Shown: positions 56,601 through 64,000 of the stretch, one piece after another
Numbering within the stretch: the first letter of the stretch is position 1
Layout of the letters: each line of letters starts with the position of its first letter
Assembly (NCBI RefSeq): GCF_030547545.1
Contig: NZ_JAUOQE010000002.1
Coordinates: 248,001-312,000 of the forward strand
Direction of reading: 5' to 3'
Length of the DNA: 64,000 nt
Origin: Amphritea sp. 1_MG-2023
GTDB taxonomy: Bacteria; Pseudomonadota; Gammaproteobacteria; Pseudomonadales; Balneatricaceae
Made by a program: the position numbers and the translations under genes
The notes under the pieces: model-generated
Database searches by the model: none
What the model was told of the DNA's origin: nothing
Seen by the model: only the letters and a program-made list of their open reading frames with translations

Positions 56601-59600
56601 CTCGTGATAGCGACAAATGGTGACTACACGTTTACTCCTTTAGTGGATTGGAACGGCACGGTTCCTCAGATTACCTATACCGTTAATACCGGCTCTACCA
56701 GTACACTCGATCTTAGTGTTAGCTCAGTGAATGATACCCCCGCGCTTTACGTCCCGGGTGATACCACGCCAGCAACGGTAACTCTGTCGGCAAACGTCGC
56801 AATTATCGGTGGATCATTAACTTTTTCGACAGATCAGATAACGGTTATCGATCCTGATAATGCCGATAAACAGTTGGTGTTCCGTTTAGAAAGTTTGCCC
56901 GTGTCGGGAGAGCTAACCCTGAACGGCTATGGTGTCGCAGTTGGTACCGTCTTTAATTACACTCAACTCGATCAGTTGGTGTATACCCATGATGGCAGTG
57001 AGTCAGTAACGGATACATTTAGTGTTAGTTTAAGGGATGGTGCGGGAGGTGTGGTTAGTGCAACCGCTATCGATCTAACGATCGGTGGGGATAATCTGGC
57101 TCCCACCAGTATCGGTAACCTGAGTTCAACAATTTACGAAGACCCTCTGATCTCCTCATCGAGTAATGATGGCGTAGCTATTAGTGCGCTATCGGGTTAT
57201 CAGTTTAGTGATCCCGATGTAGGCGCAACCGTTGGCGGAATTGCGATCGTATCGAATCTTGCCAGTGCGGCCGAAGGCGTTTGGCAGTATTCAACCGGCG
57301 ATTCAAGCTGGTCTGATATCGGTTCTGTCAATGATACTGGTGGCGCGTTAGTGTTATCAAGTTCGACGCTGGTAAGGTTTGTGCCTGCGGCGGATTATAA
57401 CGGTACACCGACATCGCTCACCATTCGGGTGTTAGATAATACCTATGAGGCGGGTGTTTCGAGTAGTGATTCTGGCGGCGAAACACGCGTATTGGTCGAT
57501 ACCTCTACGCGTGGTGGCGCGACCGCCATTGCAGCTAGCAGCAACACGCTGGGTATTAATATCATTGCGGTTAATGATGACCCTACGTTAGCCGTGAATG
57601 CCGGCGGGGATTTAAATTCGAGTAATGCGCAAACGCTGACTCCCAGCGGAGACTCGAACTTTCCAACATTAGTCATAACTGAGACGATGTTACAAGCGGA
57701 TGATATTGATTCCCCCGATAGCGACCTAACCTTTACCCTGAAGAGTCAACCCACGCAGGGCTATATCGCGCGTTTTCAAGATGGTGAATGGGTTAAATTA
57801 TTAGTCGGCGCCAATTTTACTCAAGCAGATATTGCTGCGGGTAGCGTTCGTTATATCTTGACTGAAACGATCAGTGACAACACCACCGATGCGTTTGATT
57901 TTACAGTAACGGATGGTGATACTCGGATTAAACCCACCGAGCGTCCAGGCGGTATTTATGCCGATGAGGTTGCTTCTACCGCACTAACCGTATTGACCTT
58001 TAGCATCAATGTCGATGCTTCTACACCGGCGCCCGTGACTGGCACCTACACCCCATCAGAAACATCGGCCGGCGCGAATGCGGCACCCATAGTAACCACT
58101 GGCACGCTGAGTCTTTCTGAGGGGGATACTAACGTTGTTATCACCACTGACGTGCTCAACGCGACGGATAGCGATAGCGACGCTGCTGAGCTGCAGTTTT
58201 CTCTCGTTAACTTGCCTACCAGTGGTACGCTTCGTCTCAATGGCGCTGCGCTAACGATTAATAGCACCTTCACGCAGGCGGATGTGAATAATGGCTTACT
58301 GACGTTTAGTCATGATGGTAGTGAAGATTTTATTGATCAGTTTAGGTTTTTTGTCACCGATGGTAATAATGTTACCAGTGTCAGCACTGCGCTGATCGAT
58401 ACTACGCCGATTAATGATCGACCGGTTATTGATGCGGTTGATAGTGTTGATGTGTTAGAAGGTGGCTCTGTCGTGCTACAAGGTGGCACCCTGTTCCGTA
58501 ATGTTGACGGCTTGCCCGTCGATGCCGTTATAGGTGCGCGCGACGCAGATGGTGGTGGCGATCGCAGTGATGGCTTCGCGGCGGTTAATAGTCTGACTTA
58601 TACCGTCAGTACCTTGCCTTTGTATGGCGAGCTTCGGCTCGAAAATGATGGTGAAACCTACGCTGCCGATGACGCCAGTACCTACACTGTGGTTACTGAC
58701 ACAACGGTTATCAGTGCTGCTAAGCTGAATGCCGGTCAGCTTTATTATATCAATGATGGTGATGAGAATACTGCGGATAGCTTAACGTTTACAGTTAACG
58801 ATAATTCAGGCGCCACCAATGCCTCCGCGAGTACGGTGTTAGCGATTAGTATTATCCCCGTAAACGATGACCCAGTATTGGATGTCAACGCTGAATTTAC
58901 GCTATATGAAGGGCAGACTAAAACGCTGACGGTGGCCGAGTTGCTTGGTACTGATAGCGATAATGCCGATGATGAAATCCAGTTTCGGATCTCCAGTGAT
59001 GTAAGTTATGGACAGCTATTGCGTGGCTCAGATCAATTAGGTGTCGGTAGTTCATTTACTGTGGCTGAGTTAAAGGCGGGCGAGATAAGCTATCGTCATG
59101 ATGGTTTAGAAAGCACTGCCGATCAGTTTGATTTCGTCCTATCTGATGGTGGGGGTGGCAATGAGCCCGCCGGTACGTTCCAGATTGAGATTCTGTCCGT
59201 TAATGATTCGCCAACGATTACACTGCCAGAGGCGCGCACCGCAGTGGAAGAGCAGGCGCTGCTGATTACCGGTATCAGTATTGCCGATCCTGACAGTGTT
59301 GCGACCAACCTGAGTGTTGATGAGTCGTTCGGCCCGTTGACGGTCACCTTGACCGCGGGCAATGGTGTTTTGAACCTAACGGCCTCAGGCGATGCTGTGA
59401 TTACGGATAATGGCACATCAGTGGTGTCTATCACGGATACTTTAGGTGATCTGAATGCGACGCTGGCGAGTCTGAGTTATACCGGCAATCTCAATTATGT
59501 CGGTGCCGATACCATTCAAGTGGTCGTTAATGATGGCGGTAACACGGGGGCTGACCCTGACAGTGCGGCGGTCATCGCTGCGATACCGGATAGTGCCGGT

Positions 59601-62600
59601 GATGGCAGTGCCGTTACCAACGAGACGGCAACGGCATTGCTAAATATCACCGTTATTGCGGTGAACGATGCACCGGTTAACACCGTACCGGGGGGGCAAA
59701 GTGTTAACGAAGATGAATCACTGACTTTCACTGCCGGCAATGGGATTACTGTATCTGACGCTATCGACACCGATCAAGGTGGCGATGATCAGTTGAGTAC
59801 GACGGTTAGCGTCACTTACGGTACCCTCAGTGCAACAACCGGCGATGCAACGATTACCGCTAATGGCACTGCGAGCGTGACTATTACCGGTACAGCCGCA
59901 CAGGTGAATGCGGCGCTCGATGGCCTTATTTATACCCCTGATGCACATTACAACGGCGCCGATACGTTAACCGTATTGACCAGTGATCTCGGTAATACGG
60001 GCATCGGTGGTGTGCTGACAGATACCGATACCATCGCGATTACCGTTAATCCTATCAACGATGCCCCGATCGCAACGGCGACCACGCTAGCAGCGGTTGA
60101 TGAAGATACCTTAGACCCCGCAGGGGAAACCGTCGCGTCGTTATTCGCTGGCTCTTACAGTGATGCAACTGATACCGTCAGTGGAGGCTCAACAGGCACC
60201 GCACTGGCGGGTATCGCTATCACCGCCAATGCCGAAGATGGCAGCAATGGTCGTTGGCAATACAATGAGGGTAGCGGTTGGATTGATGTGCCGACCGATG
60301 GCTCTTTGTCTGACACCAATGCATTGGTTATCGCCGCGACAGCCAGCATTCGTTATAAGTCGGATGTTGCAAATGATAACGGTGCTGTGGGCAGTCTGAC
60401 TATCCGACAGTCCGATGGAACAGCATTGGCAACAGGGCTGGAGGATATCACGGCAGCCATCGGCGGCAGTGGAGGATGGTCCAATGCTGTCGCGTTATCA
60501 ACCAGTGTCACCGCGGTTAATGATGCACCGGTGTTAACCATCACTACTACCAGCTATAGCGGTACAGAAAATATTGCCCTAGATCTAAGTTCGGCGGGTA
60601 TCAGCCTGACCGATGTCGAAGCCAGTCGTAACGAAGGCAGCGGCGCCAATCAGGGCAAGGTTCAAGTGACACTGACGAATGACGATGGTGCAATACAGGT
60701 TGCTACCGGCGGCGGTGCGTCGATCATCGGTAATGATAGTGGTAGTGTCAGCATTACCGGCTCGCTTACCGAGGTAGAGACTGCGTTGGCTGGCCTCACC
60801 TATACGCCGGGTGATAATCCCGATACCACTGAGGTTATTTCGGTGGTGCTAAGCGACCTCGGAAATAATGGAAGCGGTACGACTACCGCCGCCACCGATA
60901 GTAGCAGTATTACTATTTCGGTTAGTCAGGCGAATGATGCCCCCGTTGCCTCAGGCAGTGCAACCCTCGCTGCGGTTTATGAAGATGCCGGCGCTGTCGA
61001 TCCCATTCCTAATTCCGGCGGCTATACGGCGGCCAGTGGCGCGACGGTGAGTAGCTTATTCAGTGCGAACTTCAGTGATGTCGATACCAAAGACAGTCAT
61101 TATTCATTGGCCGGTATAGCAATTGTGGCTAATGCGGAAGATGGTACAAACGGTCACTGGGAATATTCCACCGATGGTGGCACTAATTGGGTTCAGGTGC
61201 CGACGAGTGGTTTGAGTACCAGTAATGCGCTAGTTTTAGGTGTCTCTGCGAATGATTTGATTCGCTTCCAACCCGATGCCGCCGATTACAACGGTACGCC
61301 TGATAGCTTGAGTGTTCATCTTTCAGATGGCTTTAACTTAACAACCGGATCAGGTGTTGATATAGCGTCAGCCATCGGTTCACCGGGTGGCTGGTCAACG
61401 GATACGGTGACGCTCAATACCACGGTGACCGCCGTCAATGATGCTCCTATCATTGCTGATCTAGATGGCGACGTGATTGCCTTTGTTGAAGCAGTGGGGG
61501 TTAATGTCGCGGGTACGGCGGTGTTGCTCGATAGCGCGACGGCCGCTTCATTGACGGATATCGAGCAAAGCCTTTCTCCGACAACAAGCTTTAACGGCGC
61601 AACACTTACGGTTGCACAGCAGGGTGGTGCCGATACAAGCGACTATTTCGTTATTCAAGTGGGGGTCAATGATATCTCCATCAGCGGAGGGTTCACTGAA
61701 CCTTCAGGGCTCAAGCTGTTTAATAATGGTTCATCCGTCAATTATTTGGGTGAGAGTGTTGCAACGCTGACCAATAACAGTCAGGACGGTACTCTACAGG
61801 TGACATTTAACGCCAATGCGACTCAAGCGGCGGTTGATGCCATCATTCACAACCTTGCGTATTCCAACGATAACGATCTATTGGTGGCGGGTGATAAGTT
61901 TATTGATATCACTTTCAATGATGGCAACGCTGAAAGCGGTAACGATCAAGGCGTTGGTGGCGCACTGGCGACCACGGCAACGGTGCAAATTACCCTATCA
62001 CCCAGTAATGATTCCCCAACGGTTGATGCTGATTTCACCATTGTTACCAGTGAAGCGGCAGCCGATGTTGTAACGAGTATTGCCGACATGCTCTCGTTGA
62101 CGGACCCAGACGGAGTGACAGGTAATACTTTGGCGGGGGTTGCGCTATCAGCGTACAGTGATTTGCTGGATGGCGAATGGTGGGTTGATCTAGATGGCGG
62201 TAACGATAGCTGGGAGTTGTTAAGTACTTACGACACCGGTATAGGGGGCATTTCAAGTACGAATGCTCTACTGCTTAGCGCCTCAGCGCAGGTGAAATTT
62301 GTCGCCGCTGATGACAATACTAATACCGATGGCGCCTCGCTGCCAAGTCTGACGGTTTATGGTGTTGAAAGCCTGATTCCGGATAGTGCAGCGGAGCCGA
62401 CCCCAGTGATCGGCGCATTCTCAGCCGCAGGGGCCCTGACCGCCTATGATACAACGGCGGACACGCTCGAATCACGCGTTTCAGATACCAGTCGAACTAT
62501 CTATGTACAAATCGATGCGCGCAATGATGCACCAAGTCTAAGTGCGACACCGTTTAGCGGTTCTCTAACAGAATCGTCAGTCGTGGGTATCGGCACGCCG

Positions 62601-64000
62601 TCTCAGGCATTACTGACCAGTGTGAGTATTTCCGATCCCGATCTTGCAACAACTGATACACTAACAGATACGGTGTTTGGGGCGGGTACGATTACTGTCA
62701 GTCTGACGGACCGAGTGGCCGGTGATAAATTTACCTTAGCCGGAGGGCTAGGCGTCGCCGATGGCGTGGCTTCCACTAGCGGTGCTGATGTGGCTAGCGG
62801 CGATTATGTCATTCAATTGACCGATAGCGCTAGTTTGACACAAGTGACGGCAATTCTTGAAGCGATTAGTTTCGAGCAAACCAGCGATAACCCGCCAGTG
62901 GGTGTGCGTGCTTATACGGTGACGTTGAGCGATGAGAATAATATCGACGCGGATGGCGATACGGCGGGTGGTCCAACCACGCTGTCGACAACCTTAAGTG
63001 GCGGCAGTATTGAAGTCATCGAAAAGAATGATCCGCCAACCTTAACCGTCACATCAACGAACCCGACTTATACAGAAAATTCGGCCGCAGAGCCGTTGTT
63101 TAGTGCCGCTGATGTTGATGTTATTCAGCCAGGACAAACGTTGATTGAACTGCAATTGACGGTTAGCGGTTTAGTGGACGGCAATGATGAAAAACTCTTC
63201 ATCGACGGCACTGAAATATCATTGGTAACGACAGGCCCGACCGCTACGGCAACCAATAGCGGCAGCGTGTCGGTGAGCCTATCAGGTGATACCGCAACCA
63301 TTGTGTACAGTCACACGACCGGCTTGACGGAAGCGCAAACCAACACCCTAATCGACAGTTTAGCGTATCGTCATAGTAGTGAAGACCCCGTCTCCGGCGA
63401 TCGCGTGGTTACCTTAACCAGCCTTCAGGATAGCGGCGGTGAAGATGACACTCGGACATTTGCGTTTGTATCGACAGCAACGGTGGTTCCCGTCAATGAT
63501 GCGCCGGTGATCACCGATGGGCCGGATAGTGTCAGCCTTAATGAAACCGATACGACGCTGAGCGCGGCGGGTAGCTTGACGGTAGAGGATCTAGATTTCA
63601 CCGATATAGTCACCGCGACGCGAACCCTAGCCGTGAGCGGCACGTCAGATCGTTCGGATAGCGCTGCGCCATCGGATACCGATCTGTTGGCGATGTTAAC
63701 CCTCACGCCGACGACCATCTTAGACGGGAGTACTACCAGTGCTAGCTTAGCGTGGAGTTTTGACTCCGGTAGCGAGACCTTTGATTACCTCGCCACAGGC
63801 GAGACACTGATCCTGACCTATACGGTGCAGGCCACCGATGATGATGGTACACCGCTAAATGACACTGAAACGGTCACCATAACGATTACCGGTACTAACG
63901 ATGCGCCGGTGATCAGCGATGGGCCGGATAGTGTCAGCCTTAACGAAACCGATACCACACTGAACGCGACGGGTAGCCTGACGGTAACGGATGTTGATAC
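53604..64000 (+). CDS. Giant adhesin: ESPR-like start, DUF4347, cadherin/Ig-like and VCBS repeats (3' end outside window)
   Basis: One frame runs without a stop from the ATG at 53604, preceded by AGGGAG, to the window end (over 3,460 codons). Residues 1-28 (MNHVYRVVWNHAKRVWQAVS...) resemble the extended signal peptide region seen mainly in type V secreted proteins. Residues 61-70, LEPRIMLDAA, are a LEPR-type motif. Residues about 133-275 are a DUF4347 domain (EIVFVDAS, HILSHGEEAE, ILLYGCRVAATDG, GADVAASDDLTG). After that come about 20 modules of 100-170 residues separated by VNDAP-type linkers, of cadherin, CSPG and VCBS types, rich in Asp, Thr, Ser and Gly and nearly free of Cys. Calcium-stabilised surface adhesion or biofilm function is inferred. 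No C-terminal secretion signal can be seen. Confidence 0.93.
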   Translation, partial: MNHVYRVVWNHAKRVWQAVSEHATAKGKVASERRLNKHTHSAEAVPSASLQHRRSSALLALEPRIMLDAAGVASGAEILIDHDSEPTAVAEPSPVDDALIATLSDVDQPLAVSPTQDENMLLDSIGSDADRLEIVFVDASIDQYESLVSAVSEGVEVVIIDASGDGLEQIATYLQGRTDVDAIHILSHGEEAEATIGTTVLNADTMNDYRATLTAIGASLSNEGDILLYGCRVAATDGALFVDELALLTGADVAASDDLTGATALGGNWELEYQTGDIDTAYAFDSEALATFDGTLAPPVISTPDAPTINEDSRYDFSGFAITYDGTEENFEALVTLVDSDNGNIIDGGYAGSQILSQGSLSGINDFLNGLSFEAASDFNGSVSVTIEINVYSGNYSGDPAATNNASLTINVTSVNDAPSGTDNSITISEDGSHTFSAADFGFSDLSDTPADLFDAVIITSLPLNGTLTNNGVAITTSGQSVSVANINANLLIFTPSADANGDDYGNFTFQVVDDGGVANGGVNTDASANTMTLNVLSVNDAPTTEDAAISVDKNASQTLSLVADDVDGVDDIVQYQIVNIDNLNGALLNSSGVALSAGDLLTVAEATDMTYTPTENYSGDASFTFQAIDATGGAGGTSNISTLSITVNSVNIAPVLVVPADQIVAEDTSLTLAGISVSDVDAGDATIQITLSADNGNINFVDSSGLSSVSGNNSHSVTVQGSVTSINAALTSANLTYTPDADYPNATVAATDTITVVANDLGNTGGAQKTDTQSFIVTVNPLPDTPVTATVNLSAVDEDTLDPEGETVADLMSGHFSDADMNTLAGIAISVNPDNSDKGEWQYSADQGASWQAVGTVSSASALLLDTTALLRFVPETNWNGTPASLTIHAIDNSGSNGDNVSRSYSSNGSRLTTDVSSGETDIDATGAALTTSITVIDDPSVMVADELTVLEDNIASGNVLSNDVDVDNSLEITSFQVADDVTVYSAGDTVSITDIGSLVIATNGDYTFTPLVDWNGTVPQITYTVNTGSTSTLDLSVSSVNDTPALYVPGDTTPATVTLSANVAIIGGSLTFSTDQITVIDPDNADKQLVFRLESLPVSGELTLNGYGVAVGTVFNYTQLDQLVYTHDGSESVTDTFSVSLRDGAGGVVSATAIDLTIGGDNLAPTSIGNLSSTIYEDPLISSSSNDGVAISALSGYQFSDPDVGATVGGIAIVSNLASAAEGVWQYSTGDSSWSDIGSVNDTGGALVLSSSTLVRFVPAADYNGTPTSLTIRVLDNTYEAGVSSSDSGGETRVLVDTSTRGGATAIAASSNTLGINIIAVNDDPTLAVNAGGDLNSSNAQTLTPSGDSNFPTLVITETMLQADDIDSPDSDLTFTLKSQPTQGYIARFQDGEWVKLLVGANFTQADIAAGSVRYILTETISDNTTDAFDFTVTDGDTRIKPTERPGGIYADEVASTALTVLTFSINVDASTPAPVTGTYTPSETSAGANAAPIVTTGTLSLSEGDTNVVITTDVLNATDSDSDAAELQFSLVNLPTSGTLRLNGAALTINSTFTQADVNNGLLTFSHDGSEDFIDQFRFFVTDGNNVTSVSTALIDTTPINDRPVIDAVDSVDVLEGGSVVLQGGTLFRNVDGLPVDAVIGARDADGGGDRSDGFAAVNSLTYTVSTLPLYGELRLENDGETYAADDASTYTVVTDTTVISAAKLNAGQLYYINDGDENTADSLTFTVNDNSGATNASASTVLAISIIPVNDDPVLDVNAEFTLYEGQTKTLTVAELLGTDSDNADDEIQFRISSDVSYGQLLRGSDQLGVGSSFTVAELKAGEISYRHDGLESTADQFDFVLSDGGGGNEPAGTFQIEILSVNDSPTITLPEARTAVEEQALLITGISIADPDSVATNLSVDESFGPLTVTLTAGNGVLNLTASGDAVITDNGTSVVSITDTLGDLNATLASLSYTGNLNYVGADTIQVVVNDGGNTGADPDSAAVIAAIPDSAGDGSAVTNETATALLNITVIAVNDAPVNTVPGGQSVNEDESLTFTAGNGITVSDAIDTDQGGDDQLSTTVSVTYGTLSATTGDATITANGTASVTITGTAAQVNAALDGLIYTPDAHYNGADTLTVLTSDLGNTGIGGVLTDTDTIAITVNPINDAPIATATTLAAVDEDTLDPAGETVASLFAGSYSDATDTVSGGSTGTALAGIAITANAEDGSNGRWQYNEGSGWIDVPTDGSLSDTNALVIAATASIRYKSDVANDNGAVGSLTIRQSDGTALATGLEDITAAIGGSGGWSNAVALSTSVTAVNDAPVLTITTTSYSGTENIALDLSSAGISLTDVEASRNEGSGANQGKVQVTLTNDDGAIQVATGGGASIIGNDSGSVSITGSLTEVETALAGLTYTPGDNPDTTEVISVVLSDLGNNGSGTTTAATDSSSITISVSQANDAPVASGSATLAAVYEDAGAVDPIPNSGGYTAASGATVSSLFSANFSDVDTKDSHYSLAGIAIVANAEDGTNGHWEYSTDGGTNWVQVPTSGLSTSNALVLGVSANDLIRFQPDAADYNGTPDSLSVHLSDGFNLTTGSGVDIASAIGSPGGWSTDTVTLNTTVTAVNDAPIIADLDGDVIAFVEAVGVNVAGTAVLLDSATAASLTDIEQSLSPTTSFNGATLTVAQQGGADTSDYFVIQVGVNDISISGGFTEPSGLKLFNNGSSVNYLGESVATLTNNSQDGTLQVTFNANATQAAVDAIIHNLAYSNDNDLLVAGDKFIDITFNDGNAESGNDQGVGGALATTATVQITLSPSNDSPTVDADFTIVTSEAAADVVTSIADMLSLTDPDGVTGNTLAGVALSAYSDLLDGEWWVDLDGGNDSWELLSTYDTGIGGISSTNALLLSASAQVKFVAADDNTNTDGASLPSLTVYGVESLIPDSAAEPTPVIGAFSAAGALTAYDTTADTLESRVSDTSRTIYVQIDARNDAPSLSATPFSGSLTESSVVGIGTPSQALLTSVSISDPDLATTDTLTDTVFGAGTITVSLTDRVAGDKFTLAGGLGVADGVASTSGADVASGDYVIQLTDSASLTQVTAILEAISFEQTSDNPPVGVRAYTVTLSDENNIDADGDTAGGPTTLSTTLSGGSIEVIEKNDPPTLTVTSTNPTYTENSAAEPLFSAADVDVIQPGQTLIELQLTVSGLVDGNDEKLFIDGTEISLVTTGPTATATNSGSVSVSLSGDTATIVYSHTTGLTEAQTNTLIDSLAYRHSSEDPVSGDRVVTLTSLQDSGGEDDTRTFAFVSTATVVPVNDAPVITDGPDSVSLNETDTTLSAAGSLTVEDLDFTDIVTATRTLAVSGTSDRSDSAAPSDTDLLAMLTLTPTTILDGSTTSASLAWSFDSGSETFDYLATGETLILTYTVQATDDDGTPLNDTETVTITITGTNDAPVISDGPDSVSLNETDTTLNATGSLTVTDVD
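63495..64000 (+). repeat. Tandem VCBS repeat units, the second cut by the window edge
   Basis: The DNA from 63495 is repeated from 63897, an offset of 402 bp (134 codons). Over the approximately 100 bases that can be compared there are about 13 differences, counted by eye. Both copies read NDAPVI.DGPDSVSLNETDT in protein. The first unit ends with TYTVQATDDDGTPLNDTETV, typical of VCBS domains. The array likely continues beyond the window. Confidence 0.85.

Noticed and set aside
54788-63718. Several minus-strand frames of 60-105 codons opposite the adhesin
   Set aside because: They mirror the repetitive Asp/Thr/Val-rich codon use of the plus strand, have no ribosome binding sites and resemble one another because the adhesin modules are related.

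Overview
The window reads as chromosomal DNA of a marine-type gammaproteobacterium, most likely an Oceanospirillales or Pseudomonas-like lineage. The reasons are the gltA / sdhCDAB-sucAB-lpd-sucCD order, the purMN block divergent from DUF2066-AI-2E permease-hda, an NhaA antiporter, and many small gammaproteobacterial families (HlyU-like, YfcL, DUF3108, DUF3087, DUF2069). No rRNA, tRNA, CRISPR array, insertion sequence or prophage was seen. The assignment rests on gene order and family recognition, not on a database search.

Layout. 1-12.6 kb: citrate synthase (cut by the window edge) divergent from a TCA-cycle supercluster encoding succinate dehydrogenase, 2-oxoglutarate dehydrogenase and succinyl-CoA synthetase. 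12.6-19.2 kb: a HlyU-like protein, a MOSC protein, nhaA, a secreted Rap1a/Tai-like protein, the DEAD-box helicase deaD, a DUF3047 protein, a possible small RNA or terminated leader, and an alkyltransferase-like DNA repair protein. 19.2-25.6 kb: purM-purN-DUF3108-yfcL-(Imm22-like) on the minus strand, divergent from DUF2066, an AI-2E-type permease and hda. 25.6-34.9 kb: small RNA-modification and metabolism genes, including tcdA beside a CsdA-SufE fusion, a PAS-GGDEF cyclase, WrbA-like and ArsC-like proteins, a YihY/BrkB membrane protein, acylphosphatase and a lytic transglycosylase. 35.2-39.1 kb: proS, DUF3087, an MscS channel and DUF523.

39.3-49.3 kb is the most system-like region. It holds an acyl-CoA dehydrogenase, an alpha-methylacyl-CoA racemase-like protein, an acyl-CoA synthetase, two hotdog thioesterases and an alpha/beta hydrolase in one operon. 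A soluble PAS histidine kinase and a FixJ-type response regulator follow on the other strand, and then a second acyl-CoA ligase. The promoter regions of the operon and of the second ligase share the palindrome GGGTATACCC and TTAGGGTA half-sites, so the two-component system may control both units. The substrate is unknown.

49.4-53.3 kb: an SH3-domain membrane protein, a glutaredoxin, topB and a MazG-like pyrophosphohydrolase. 53.6 kb to the window end: one uninterrupted reading frame of more than 3,460 codons for a giant surface or secreted adhesin. It has an ESPR-like N-terminus, a LEPR-type motif, a DUF4347 domain and about 20 cadherin/Ig-like modules leading into VCBS repeats. Its C-terminus lies outside the window.
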